Part shown: positions 22,701-30,462 of the stretch, piece by piece
Position numbering within the stretch: the first letter of the stretch is position 1
Layout of the letters: every line of letters begins with the position of its first letter
Assembly: GCA_013076295.1 (NCBI GenBank)
Contig: RQOL01000618.1
Coordinates: 3,720,001-3,784,000, forward strand
Length of the DNA: 64,000 nucleotides
Direction of reading: 5' to 3'
Source of the DNA: Sanderia malayensis
Lineage: Eukaryota > Cnidaria > Scyphozoa > Semaeostomeae > Pelagiidae
Notes under the pieces: generated by a model
Databases searched by the model: none
Told to the model about the DNA's origin: nothing
Seen by the model: the letters and a program-made list of their open reading frames with translations, nothing else
Position numbers and translations under genes: made by a program

Positions 22701-25145
22701 CTTTTTCAAACGAAATCTTTCTTTTTGAAACGAAATCTTTCTTTTTGAAACCAAATCTTTTTTTTACAATCGAAATCTTTCTTTTTGAAACCAAATCTTT
22801 TTTTTTTCAATCGAAATCTGCAAGAAATCGAAAATACCACCAGGTACGGCCTGATTGTGAGAACGGAGGGAATGATGTATTGCGAATGTTGTGATGCAGT
22901 TGTGAAGCTTCACTTTAAATTTTGCGAAAAATGTGGAGCAGAGCTCGATCAAGAAGAGCTAACGATCACTTACTATTTTGACCAAGGGATCGAATATGAG
23001 AAAATAATTTTATTCTTTTCAATCCCTTGGTCAAAATAGTAAGTAATCGTTAGCTCTTCTTCTTGATCGAGCTCTGCTCGACATTTTTCGCAAAATTATC
23101 AGGGAAGCTTTACAACGGCATCACAACATTCACAATACCGTAAATCCTCGAATAAGCCCCCGGGGGCTTATTTGCAAAAATGATTTTTTGGATGGGGGCT
23201 TATTCGAGGGGGGGGGCTTAATTCAAAGTTTTGCTTTTTCCTCAAAGGTTTACAGAAAAAAGACGACATAGTTTTCTCAATCAGCTAAACTTTTTTCACA
23301 AAGTGCTGTGTGAAGATCTAACAATAATTTGTTAATCATCACGAAAATCGATATTCTTTTTGCTTTTTGTCTGAGTCAAAGGAAGTGATACTGTATAGCT
23401 CTTGTCCTGTGGGGGCTTTCTCGAATCAAGATATTATTCTGCACTTATGCTCAGGGGGGGCTTATTTGCAAAAATGATTTTCTAGGTGGGGGCTTAATCG
23501 AGGATTTACGGTACATCATTCCCTCCGTTCTCACAATCAGGCCGTACCTGGTGGTATTTTCGATTGCAGCAAGAAGTTGTCATTTCTTGCAGATTTCGAT
23601 TGTAAAAAAAAGATTTGGTTTGAAAAAGAAAGATTTCGTTTCGAAAAGAAAGATTTGGTTTGAAAAAGAAAGATTTGGTTCCAAAAAGAAAGATTTGGTT
23701 TCGAAAAGAAAGATTTGGTTTCAAAAAGAAAGATTCGGTTTCGAAAAGAAAGATTTGGTTTCAAAAAGAAAATTTTGGTTTGCACTTGTGGGCCACCGTA
23801 CATAGCTGAGTATGGAAGCTAAAAAAGCAAAATAAACCTCAATCTGTTCTCAACCCAAGCACTTTGTTGACGAGAAAAATAAAAAAATACGTATATTAGC
23901 TATATGTACGTACATTCAAACCTGCATAGTTCGAACCCCATCTAATTCAAACGAAATTCTCTGTCCCTTCAAGGATCCCCACTAATGAACCAACTCTTAT
24001 AAAACCAGCCTTTATAATTCGAACTTTTTGTAACTCGAATATTGTCACGCTTCCCCGCGGTGTTCGAATTAGACAGAGTTGACTGCATTTTATATTTTCG
24101 TCAGTATTGAAAGTATAAAATACCCGAATGTTTCATAAAGTTTACCAAGTACATAGTAAAAAAACGAGTGTCTTACTTTTTTATTTTTTTTCAAAGATGA
24201 TCGATTGTGAATATTTCTTACAGACAATGGAAGTAATGGAAGAAGATGGTGATCTGGTATTTCTTTATCACCTCAAAGATGGTCATGCGGACAGTAGCCA
24301 TGCATTGAGCGTTGCTAAATCAGTCGGCATGGATAAAGAAATCATGAAACGAGCTGAAGAGGTAATTCATTCACGGCATAGTTTCCATATTATCAGCAAG
24401 CAAGACTCTCTGAAAACAACAGTGGTGGGTGTTCTGTATGTGGTCAAATCTCGGGATGCATAAAAGGGAAATTGGAATTCTCCAATATACATAACGAGCT
24501 GCTTTAAATAGAACAAATGCTCGACATTACATAGTAAACATAGCAATAACACGCGTCACGTCACTCCCGTCTGCTGGTTAACAATTAGACGCTCGTTAAC
24601 AATTAGATGGTTTTCTTAGAGAGAGGGGGTTGTTATTAGAAGCTAACGAAAGTGGGGGTAAAGATGGTGCCCACTATAAGCCTAACAAAACTGGAGTAAA
24701 TTGTGCAATGAAGTTTGTCGAGGGAAGAGAATATAGGGTCAGCTTATCATGGGTTATTTGCGAAATTAAAGATTTCTCACTGTGTTTTGAGTAGCATTAA
24801 ACATCTTAAAAGACTTTATCTTAAAATATATATTTTCAAGGTATCGAGACTTATTGCTGAGAATAAGGAGGTTCGTCGGATTAACTCCCTTGACAGTGAA
24901 ACCCAGCATCAAAGGTAAGCACATGGATCATTGCTATAGTAATACCTTGTTTACGATGACGTCACAATGCGCTGCGATGCAGCACGATCTGCCCGACTGT
25001 ACGAGTAGATTCCAGTCCTCTCACAGGATAAGGTTTTTCCGCTAGATTTACGGCTATTGTCGAGAGGTTCCTTGATCTGGACTTAGAGGAAGATGACGTA
25101 TGTTCCTTCCTGGAAAATTGTATTCAGACGATGAATGAACCTTAA
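10711..25145 (+). CDS. MSH5: MSH5, meiotic MutS homologue (MutSgamma subunit)
   Basis: Modelled exons: 10711-11086, 11290-11534, 12849-12972, 13375-13455, 13775-13840, 14372-14496, 14984-15093, 15438-15473, 15601-15686, 15868-16052, 16349-16411, 16505-16576, 16978-16998, 17057-17129, 17453-17562, 17973-18053, 18382-18427, 18571-18612, 19007-19103, 19929-20018, 20428-20554, 20996-21145, 21332-21406, 22022-22165, 24224-24361, 24841-24914, 25046-25145; 978 aa. With MSH4 the family binds Holliday-type junctions and stabilises crossover intermediates in meiosis. MSH5 rather than MSH4 is shown by [33 protein letters not shown] and [14 protein letters not shown]. Residues 1-207 are a Ser/Thr-rich extension absent from human MSH5 (834 aa). 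The Walker A loop (about residue 740) reads SPNASGKS, with Ser for the usual first Gly. At 16999-17056 either a 58-nt intron or a one-base frameshift is needed. The upstream ATG is chosen at 10711 because no earlier in-frame ATG exists. Confidence 0.93.
11752..12488. repeat. Satellite of four ~176-bp monomers
   Basis: In MSH5 intron 2. The anchor ATACTTTCTATC recurs at 11757, 11933, 12109, 12285 and 12463, giving spacings of 176, 176, 176 and 178. Monomers are nearly identical and include TGATCACGTTGAGACAATTC and GGACCCAGATTTCCCGCGGA. Diverged relatives occur at about 57640-57960 in ECPAS intron 51. Confidence 0.92.
13004..13188. mobile_element. pogo-like MITE, copy 1
   Basis: In MSH5 intron 3. 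The ends CAGTCAACTCTGTCTAATTC and, reverse complemented, CAGTCAAATCTGCATAGTTC form an imperfect inverted repeat flanked by TA (13002-13003, 13189-13190). CAGT ends with TA duplication are typical of the pogo/Tigger branch of Tc1/mariner. Non-coding. Confidence 0.75.
13871..14044. mobile_element. pogo-like MITE with CTCGATAAGTCGA ends
   Basis: In MSH5 intron 5. The left end CAATTGAACCTCGATAAGTC matches the reverse complement of the right end, CAGTTGAATCTCGATAAGTC. It is preceded by TA; the right flank is CATA. The interior repeats AACCTCGATAAGTCGAA once more. Non-coding. Confidence 0.75.
19150..19850. repeat. Diverged ~195-bp tandem repeat in MSH5 intron 19
   Basis: Between the exons ending at 19103 and starting at 19929. 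The block that begins TTAAGAAATGCGTCACAAAA near 19154 recurs near 19349, 19544 and 19738 with heavy divergence; each copy continues with CCTTTGAGGTCTT-like and TGTGACGTTT-like sequence. About four units, much older than the 176-bp array. Confidence 0.8.
20756..21008. repeat. Duplicated splice acceptor around a MITE fragment
   Basis: About 55 bases covering the branch region, the TATTTTAG acceptor and the first codons of an MSH5 exon (ATTGGYCTGGTTG) occur at 20756-20812 and again at 20950-21008. Between them lies a fragment of the GGGCGCTTAATAGAGGAAAT-ended MITE family, ending at 20949. Only the second copy continues in frame ([13 protein letters not shown]); the first runs to a stop after about 12 codons. 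Confidence 0.8.
22480..22812. repeat. 20-bp tandem array, left arm of foldback element
   Basis: About 16 units of GAAACCAAATCTTTCTTTTT with C/G variants at one position (CCAAAT or CGAAAT) and occasional ACAATCGAAATC units. Long ORFs on both strands (Lys/Phe-rich) result from the repeat and are not genes. Confidence 0.9.
22866..23039 (+). CDS. Small zinc-ribbon reading frame inside the foldback element
   Basis: An open frame continuing from the repeat array encodes [20 protein letters not shown] followed by CGAEL. Two CxxC knuckles ten residues apart, the second followed by Gly, match the compact zinc-ribbon pattern known from many small regulatory proteins. The frame then runs across the fold point and ends at 23039. 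The inverted copy on the right arm (about 23040-23130) has lost several cysteines. Whether it is expressed is unknown; it may be a captured fragment or a remnant of an element protein. The start at 22872 or 22875 is the first local ATG. Confidence 0.4.
   Translation, partial: EGMMYCECCDAVVKLHFKFCEKCGAELDQEELTITYYFDQGIEYEKIILFFSIPWSK
23138..23511. mobile_element. MITE nested in right arm of the foldback element
   Basis: A 374-bp element with ends CCGTAAATCCTCGAATAAGC and, reverse complemented, CCGTAAATCCTCGATTAAGC, flanked by TA on each side (23136-23137 and 23512-23513). The opposite arm of the host element reads through the same point with a single TA (CATCATTCC / CAATA in reverse complement near 22873), so it preserves the unoccupied site. 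Non-coding, with internal repeats of GGGGGCTTATTTGCAAAAAT. Confidence 0.9.
23605..23785. repeat. 20-bp tandem array, right arm of foldback element
   Basis: About nine inverted-orientation units of AAGAAAGATTTGGTTTCGAA, shorter than the left array. The arms therefore differ in copy number, as expected from slippage after insertion. Confidence 0.9.
23923..24085. mobile_element. pogo-like MITE, copy in reverse orientation
   Basis: In MSH5 intron 24, downstream of the foldback element. It is the reverse complement of the family member at 13004-13188: the left end CATTCAAACCTGCATAGTTC and the right end AATTAGACAGAGTTGACTG are shared, with matching interior (CCTTCAAGGATC). Left flank TA, right flank CA. 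Confidence 0.75.
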
Positions 25146-27580
25146 TCAGTATTTAGCAAGTCGTATTCATTATGCCGGAAAATGCGTAGAACATTATTCA
25201 GGACTTGTTTAAAGCTCTTATTAATCGGTCAGGTAGCTCTATTTCCAGTCTCGTATAGTAGCTAGACGTTTGTCTGATGGATTTTGGTTTCATCTGAGCT
25301 ATTGAATCGTGCTCATCTCTGTCACATAGATGTTCCAGTGTATGTGTAATGCTGTTTTTGATCAGCCTTCTGATAATACATGTTTAATGAGTGCTGTATT
25401 AATATATATGCTGATCTCGCTAGTGCAAAATTCTATGAGAGGTTTTGGTTTTTGGTCTTTGCTAAGAGAAGTATTACCGTTGGAATAACTACACTTTTTT
25501 TTTTAATAAGCAACTAGACTTTGGTCCAGCACTGAAAGTTGCTTAAAATTTTGGATATTTTAGCCCTCAAAGTTGCTTAAAAGTTGCTTACAATTTTTTG
25601 TACCTATAACAGCCTCTCCTGTCCCCAGGGTACCACCCCTAAGTTTGTGGGTCAAAATCATCAACTGTAACGCCTACAACATAAGACTTAAGAGACAGTA
25701 AGTGTAAACATGTTAGTCAAGAACTTCAACAGCACAGTGAACATTCGTGCCCAGTTTTAGCATTCTAAAATAAATAATGTTTGAATTCTTAGTTGCTAAC
25801 AGTAATTCAATTGAGCCCTTGAGTTGCTTAATGTTAGGGTCAATCCAGCCCTAGTTGCTTATTGAGCGGTTGCTTATTAAAAAAAAAAGTGCACCTGAAA
25901 TTGATATATAGTCCTATAGTCCTTTTGAACTCAACTTAAATTTTGTTTTGTTCATCTTGTGCTGAACAAAACAGCATTATAGCTTTGTAAATCTCTTCAA
26001 AACCTCTTCCAAAGCATGTGAATCTCAGCATAACTTCATAGAATGCTGGTATAATGGATAAAACATTGAATATAGAATTATGGGCGAAATTGCGTTAGGG
26101 ATTCGTGCGACCGAATACAAGAATAATAGATGAGAAAGCAGGATTGGCGATCCCAAAATGTTCACACAAATCCCGTGTTTTACTATTGCTAGCAGCCAGA
26201 AGAGAACGAAAACTAAAGGAAGAAATTTAACTTGAAATTAAGTGACGTTTGTAGCGGAATCTATACAGTGTGGGCGATCGTAATCTGTTTACCAGAAATA
26301 TGTGCTATGGTTAATGTGGTCAGCCAGAAACGTTGGGTAACGTCGATTCAGAATATTTGACTTCAATTTAATATCTTATTTAATGAGATTTTGTTGATAC
26401 GAGAAAGCTATCACTAAACTCGAGCCTAAGACCAAAATCCTCGAAAGCTACCCAGAGGAAGTGTACTGTAATCGACAATATATTACTAGATTTTCATTCA
26501 GTTAATGCTGCTAATAATACGTAAAACACAACAATTTCCGTGAATCAAAGGCTTTATTTTCTTCCCTTTATAACTCTTCTCCGATGATCTCTTTATTTGC
26601 TGCAGTACAGTATCCTAACAACATTTAAATTTCAATTGTGATTAATTACCATTTTATATGCAGCTCGGCATCACCAAATACAAAACATTAATCAATTGGG
26701 ATATTAGTTAGGTCTATTTTGAACCCAATTTCCTTGGGAGGAGTTCACTAGCTTTGTTTCTTGTGGCTTGTGACGCAAATTGGTCTCGAACGTCACAATG
26801 TGGAAATGCGGATACACAGTGTTCTTTTCATCAATCCTCATTCAATTTGTGTCGCCTCAATTTCCAGCTTAAATCTCTATCGAGTTTTCTTCCTTCCCAC
26901 CACAACGCATACAGAATTCCCTGCCATCCAAGAGAGTCAAATGCAATCAGAGCAGCAAAAAAGTAAATTTCTTTCTGTTTGTTCTAATATAGCTAATGCA
27001 AAAACAACCCGTGAAGATCAAAATAAAGAGTTAAAATCTTTTTCAAACAAAGTTTTCGATATTCACTGACGCCATACCGAGAACAAACAAATTTAATGGT
27101 CTCGTTCTTTGAAAATCGAAAAGAAACTTTATATTTTTGAAATCAATTTCGAGTCAAGTATCCCCAAAGTCCTAATTTCTTTAACATCTTAGTTTTAATC
27201 AACAATTTTCAACTTCATCTTCTTTTCTCAAAGACTGTGTATGTGTTTTCGTAAAGTGTGCATTTCCTGAATTTCCATGCGACAATCAATTTTCAAATGT
27301 TTTTCATTAGTGAATCATTAAGCTTGTACTTTAAATTCCGTCACTCTTCAACATTACTTTCATCCACATTTGTAAAAATTACTACATAGTAATATTTTCT
27401 TGGAGTATGATTTTGTTTCATTCATACGAAATTCATTCATTACGGACAGATTACAGCCCTTTAGCCCAGTGTCTCTCTGTGAAATCAATGATCAGAAACC
27501 AGGAATTTTCTTCTCTGGAGATACCACAACAATAGGGGGAATGCCCGTTCATTATGTTACCGTAGATACATTCAATTTAT
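25146..27580. other. Intergenic region between MSH5 and the JUN promoter
   Basis: No gene recognised. It contains the 400-bp MITE at 25492-25891; the rest is AT-rich with short ORFs lacking domain features (for example 26761-27069). The MSH5 3' end is somewhere after 25145; no strong AATAAA close to the stop was picked out. Confidence 0.6.
25492..25891. mobile_element. 400-bp MITE with T-run/AATAAGCAAC inverted ends
   Basis: A left end of CAC, a T-run and AATAAGCAAC is matched by the reverse complement of the right end (GTTGCTTATT, A-run, GTG) over about 23 bases. The interior repeats AAGTTGCTTAAAA several times near the left end and again near the right (TTGAGTTGCTTAATG). No clear target duplication and no coding frame. 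Confidence 0.75.
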
Positions 27581-27717
27581 TGACGTCAAAAGCAGGATCT
27601 CGTGACAGAGATCCTGGTTGCCTATTGTCTTTTTTAACCAATCAAAACAGTATATTACGATGACATAAAAGCCGCTAGCCAATCAGATGAGATGTTTGTC
27701 AGTGGTTCTAAAAATAG
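27581..27717 (+). promoter_or_regulatory. JUN promoter elements: TGACGTCA, CCAAT boxes, MEF2 site
   Basis: Palindromic TGACGTCA at 27581-27588; CCAAT at 27638-27642 and 27679-27683; TGACATAA at 27661-27668; CTAAAAATAG at 27708-27717, which matches the MEF2 consensus YTA(A/T)4TAR. They lie 150-290 bases before the JUN ATG. The human c-jun promoter is known to use an AP-1/CRE-like site, a CCAAT box and a MEF2 site for auto-activation and serum induction; conserved use here is inference. Confidence 0.55.
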
Positions 27718-27870
27718 ATCGATTACTCAGTCTTGAAATATACGAAAGTCAAAGTATTTTACACAAGGCACAACATTAGTTGCGTTTCGAAGTTTGTCAT
27801 ATCCTGAGAGAGCTTACCACACCAGTATTAGTCATCAAACAGTCGTTCATAACGCTCATTTAACAAAAAT

Positions 27871-29139
27871 ATGTCAGACATTACGTTCTACGAAGATAGC
27901 CTGTACAGTGAAAGAACAATGTCAAAATCTGAACCGTACGATTACGATAGAACGAAGCTCAAGTTGGATTTTAACAGCGCAAGTGGAATATCTCCCGCGA
28001 AAAGAAATAATCTTTTGGCTGGAACGCCTGGCAATGCTGGGTCACTTTTACAGTCACCAGATCTGATGATGTTGAAATTAGGCTCACCAGAACTGGAAAA
28101 CATGATAATGCAGAATAATGGGTTTATTACAACCACCCCAACACCAACAGATTCTACAATGCCGAACCAGAGTACAACGACTGAAGAACAAGAACAATTT
28201 GCAGCTGGATTCGTTATGGCCTTGCAGAAACTTCAACAAAATGGAGATGTTAGAAGCCAGGTTCCCAGGCAGCCTATATTAGTCGCTAACTCGAGTGGGA
28301 ACTACACTAGGCCCATTCAGAAATACAGTGGCTTGGCCTACTCAACAAACCAAGATGTGAATGGAAACGCTGTGTCTATTAAGCAGGAAATTATCGATTC
28401 GGAGTCTAGTGCTACTGTGACTGCTTCGTCGTCAAATTATCCTGTTCAATCATGGGCAAACCAAGCACGAAATAAAACGAGTTTCGTTACGAAGGCAGAT
28501 CTATCTCGCATAACCAATCTAACTCCATATACATCGGTACCAACTTCGTTTTTGTCGCAAGGACTCAATCAACAAACCCAACGACTTAGACATCCCACAA
28601 CAAGCAGTCAACTTTCTGCTGTTCGCAAACCTGCTGAAACGGGCCTAAACAAGCAGCAAGTTTCAACGTCAAGTAACTTCTTTCAAACGAGGAATTTACA
28701 GACAGCAATTCCAAGTGCAGCATACCCAGTTATATCATCGATTGGGAGTGTTATCAAGTCATCAGATTCACCAAGACCACAGAGTTTCAAAATCGAAGAT
28801 GAAGCTCAAATTGTACCGTCAAACACCCCACCTCTTCAATCGACACCTATCGATTTGAAAATGCAAGAAGTCATCAAACATGAAAGGAAAAAGCTTAGAA
28901 ATCGCCTCGCTGCTCAAAGGTGTCGAAAAAGAAAAATTGAAAGGGAAGAGGAGTTGAAAGACAAGGTCAAGGAACTGAAAACCGAAAATGGCGAACTAAC
29001 AAATACTCGAAGTGACCTGAGAAAACAAGTTATTGAACTTAAACAGAAGGTAATGAATCATGTAAATATGGGTTGCCATATTTTCTTGCCTAATTCCCAA
29101 ACTTCGGTGCAAGAAAGCTGTAGCTCACCAATGTCGTAG
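27871..29139 (+). CDS. JUN: Jun-family bZIP transcription factor, single exon
   Basis: 422 aa, intronless as in vertebrate JUN. The N-terminus has [20 protein letters not shown], with Ser62-Pro and Ser72-Pro aligned to the JNK sites Ser63/Ser73 of human c-Jun, followed by ITTTPTPT and [15 protein letters not shown], both Jun signatures. The middle is Ser/Thr/Gln-rich and disordered. The basic region (about residues 338-356) reads [15 protein letters not shown], then five heptads of a leucine zipper ending in [12 protein letters not shown], the Jun hallmark. AAQRC replaces the usual AASKC of Jun proteins. It would form AP-1 as homodimer or with Fos-type partners. The start ATG at 27871 has A at -3 and follows a 5' leader without a good competing frame. 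The 3' flank has TTATTTATT at 29972-29980 and AATAAA at 30140. Confidence 0.95.
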   Translation: MSDITFYEDSLYSERTMSKSEPYDYDRTKLKLDFNSASGISPAKRNNLLAGTPGNAGSLLQSPDLMMLKLGSPELENMIMQNNGFITTTPTPTDSTMPNQSTTTEEQEQFAAGFVMALQKLQQNGDVRSQVPRQPILVANSSGNYTRPIQKYSGLAYSTNQDVNGNAVSIKQEIIDSESSATVTASSSNYPVQSWANQARNKTSFVTKADLSRITNLTPYTSVPTSFLSQGLNQQTQRLRHPTTSSQLSAVRKPAETGLNKQQVSTSSNFFQTRNLQTAIPSAAYPVISSIGSVIKSSDSPRPQSFKIEDEAQIVPSNTPPLQSTPIDLKMQEVIKHERKKLRNRLAAQRCRKRKIEREEELKDKVKELKTENGELTNTRSDLRKQVIELKQKVMNHVNMGCHIFLPNSQTSVQESCSSPMS

Positions 29140-30462
29140 TTAGCTAAAGATCAATTTGGTGGAGTTAAAACCAAGATTCTCGTGTCAGTTAACCAGTCTA
29201 TTCTCGAGGTAAAACAACGAAACAAACATTGTAGTTGGAAGCTATCCAAAGAACTTTGTGCTCGCCACGAAAGGACACTATATTTTTCGAAAGGTATATC
29301 GAGATCATAGCACTTAAATGATGAGAATTTTTATTACATTGGACCTACTAAAATGCTGGAAGTGTACTATATTTATTTGTAATGTTTATAAACAAGCACT
29401 TTGCTTGAATTAGGAGTTATTTCCTGGCTTATTGTTGGACCTTTTCGTGACGTAAAAAGGTGGTGTATGTTTTTAATTTCCTGTGGTAAATAAGCAATTT
29501 CCTGTGAACAAACATTTTCTTTTCAGTTTTTCACAAATTCTTGGAACCACCCATGATTAGAGGGTATTGTACACTGTTAAATTTTTAAGAGATTGAACTA
29601 GAGCCTTTATTTTTAACACTTCAGATTAAATATTTCTCGTATTAATTAGATTTCCTTTACATTCAATTATTTCCACATATACCTAGCTTTGTTCACTGCA
29701 TAGATTATGAGAAATATTGAATGTTAAGTTTGAATTGAAAAGCTGTATAGGTATCTATAGAAAGGCTAGTTCAAAATATGTTTTAGAAAGCTTTGACAAA
29801 AGGTGTCATCAAATGGTTGTAGGGAATTTCAATACATTCAAAATTGTCTCATACATGCATTGTTATTAAGGTATGGGGCCGGCCTAATACTTTTCACTGT
29901 CAGCAAGAATATGCATCATCGTTATAGGTTTTAGAGATAAATTGTATAAGTTAGTTTAATAGAATGCATCTTTATTTATTTAAATCTGTCAAAAACGACA
30001 ATGTTATATTTTATCAAGATGACAACCACTGGATCCAACCAGTATGAAAAAATATATTCAATTTTTGTGTCTTTAATTTCTATCTGCTTGCGACTCTCTT
30101 TGACAGGAAGAGTTTGGAGATCTTTGGCGGGGTCATGATAATAAATTTCAAGTTCTCTTTTTCAACCATCGTAGATATATGGCGACCATGAAGATTTTAA
30201 TAGAAACGTAAATTTTTTTAATATACTCTTTATAATTATCAAATTCTCCAATGGAAAGTCTGAGCAGTTTGACCCAACGGTTTGACCTTGGATGACGACG
30301 TAAAATTTGTACGCCAACGCAAAAATCTTTGCGTCGCAGAGGGTGAAAGTTCAGTGATGGGATTTTGAAGCCCAAGAAGCTGAATAATTGAAATGCTCAA
30401 AATTGCAAGAAAAAATAGCTGTACAGGCACGAAATAATTATTTTTATGAATATACATAATAT
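29140..30462. other. JUN 3' flank
   Basis: AT-rich, no gene. TTATTTATT (29972-29980) matches the AU-rich destabilising nonamer known from immediate-early mRNAs, and AATAAA at 30140-30145 is a possible polyadenylation signal. From about 30190 to 30462 the sequence is unassigned and may belong to the flank of the LINE insertion. Confidence 0.5.

Larger units (their letters stand above)
22449..23800. mobile_element. Foldback element with 20-bp tandem repeats in both arms
   Basis: In MSH5 intron 24. The ends ACGGTGGCCCACAAGTGCAA and its reverse complement are flanked by the direct repeat CATAGCT (22442-22448 and 23801-23807), a 7-bp target duplication. Each arm holds an array of 20-bp units (CTTTTTGAAACCAAATCTTT on the left, inverted on the right), then unique sequence that folds back near 23003. 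The left arm carries a short zinc-ribbon reading frame; the right arm carries the same region decayed and a nested MITE. Long inverted repeats with internal arrays and 7-bp duplications recall Galileo/Foldback elements of the P superfamily; that assignment is inference because no transposase is present. Confidence 0.85.

Noticed and set aside
22383..22894. Long Lys/Phe-rich ORFs on both strands
   Set aside because: They are translations of the 20-bp tandem array; no composition or similarity of a real protein.
26754..27069. ORFs of 70 and 102 codons upstream of JUN
   Set aside because: No domain, no splice context and ordinary composition for AT-rich spacer.
27400..27663. 87-codon ORF overlapping the JUN promoter
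   Set aside because: Overlaps the TGACGTCA and CCAAT elements and shows no family similarity.
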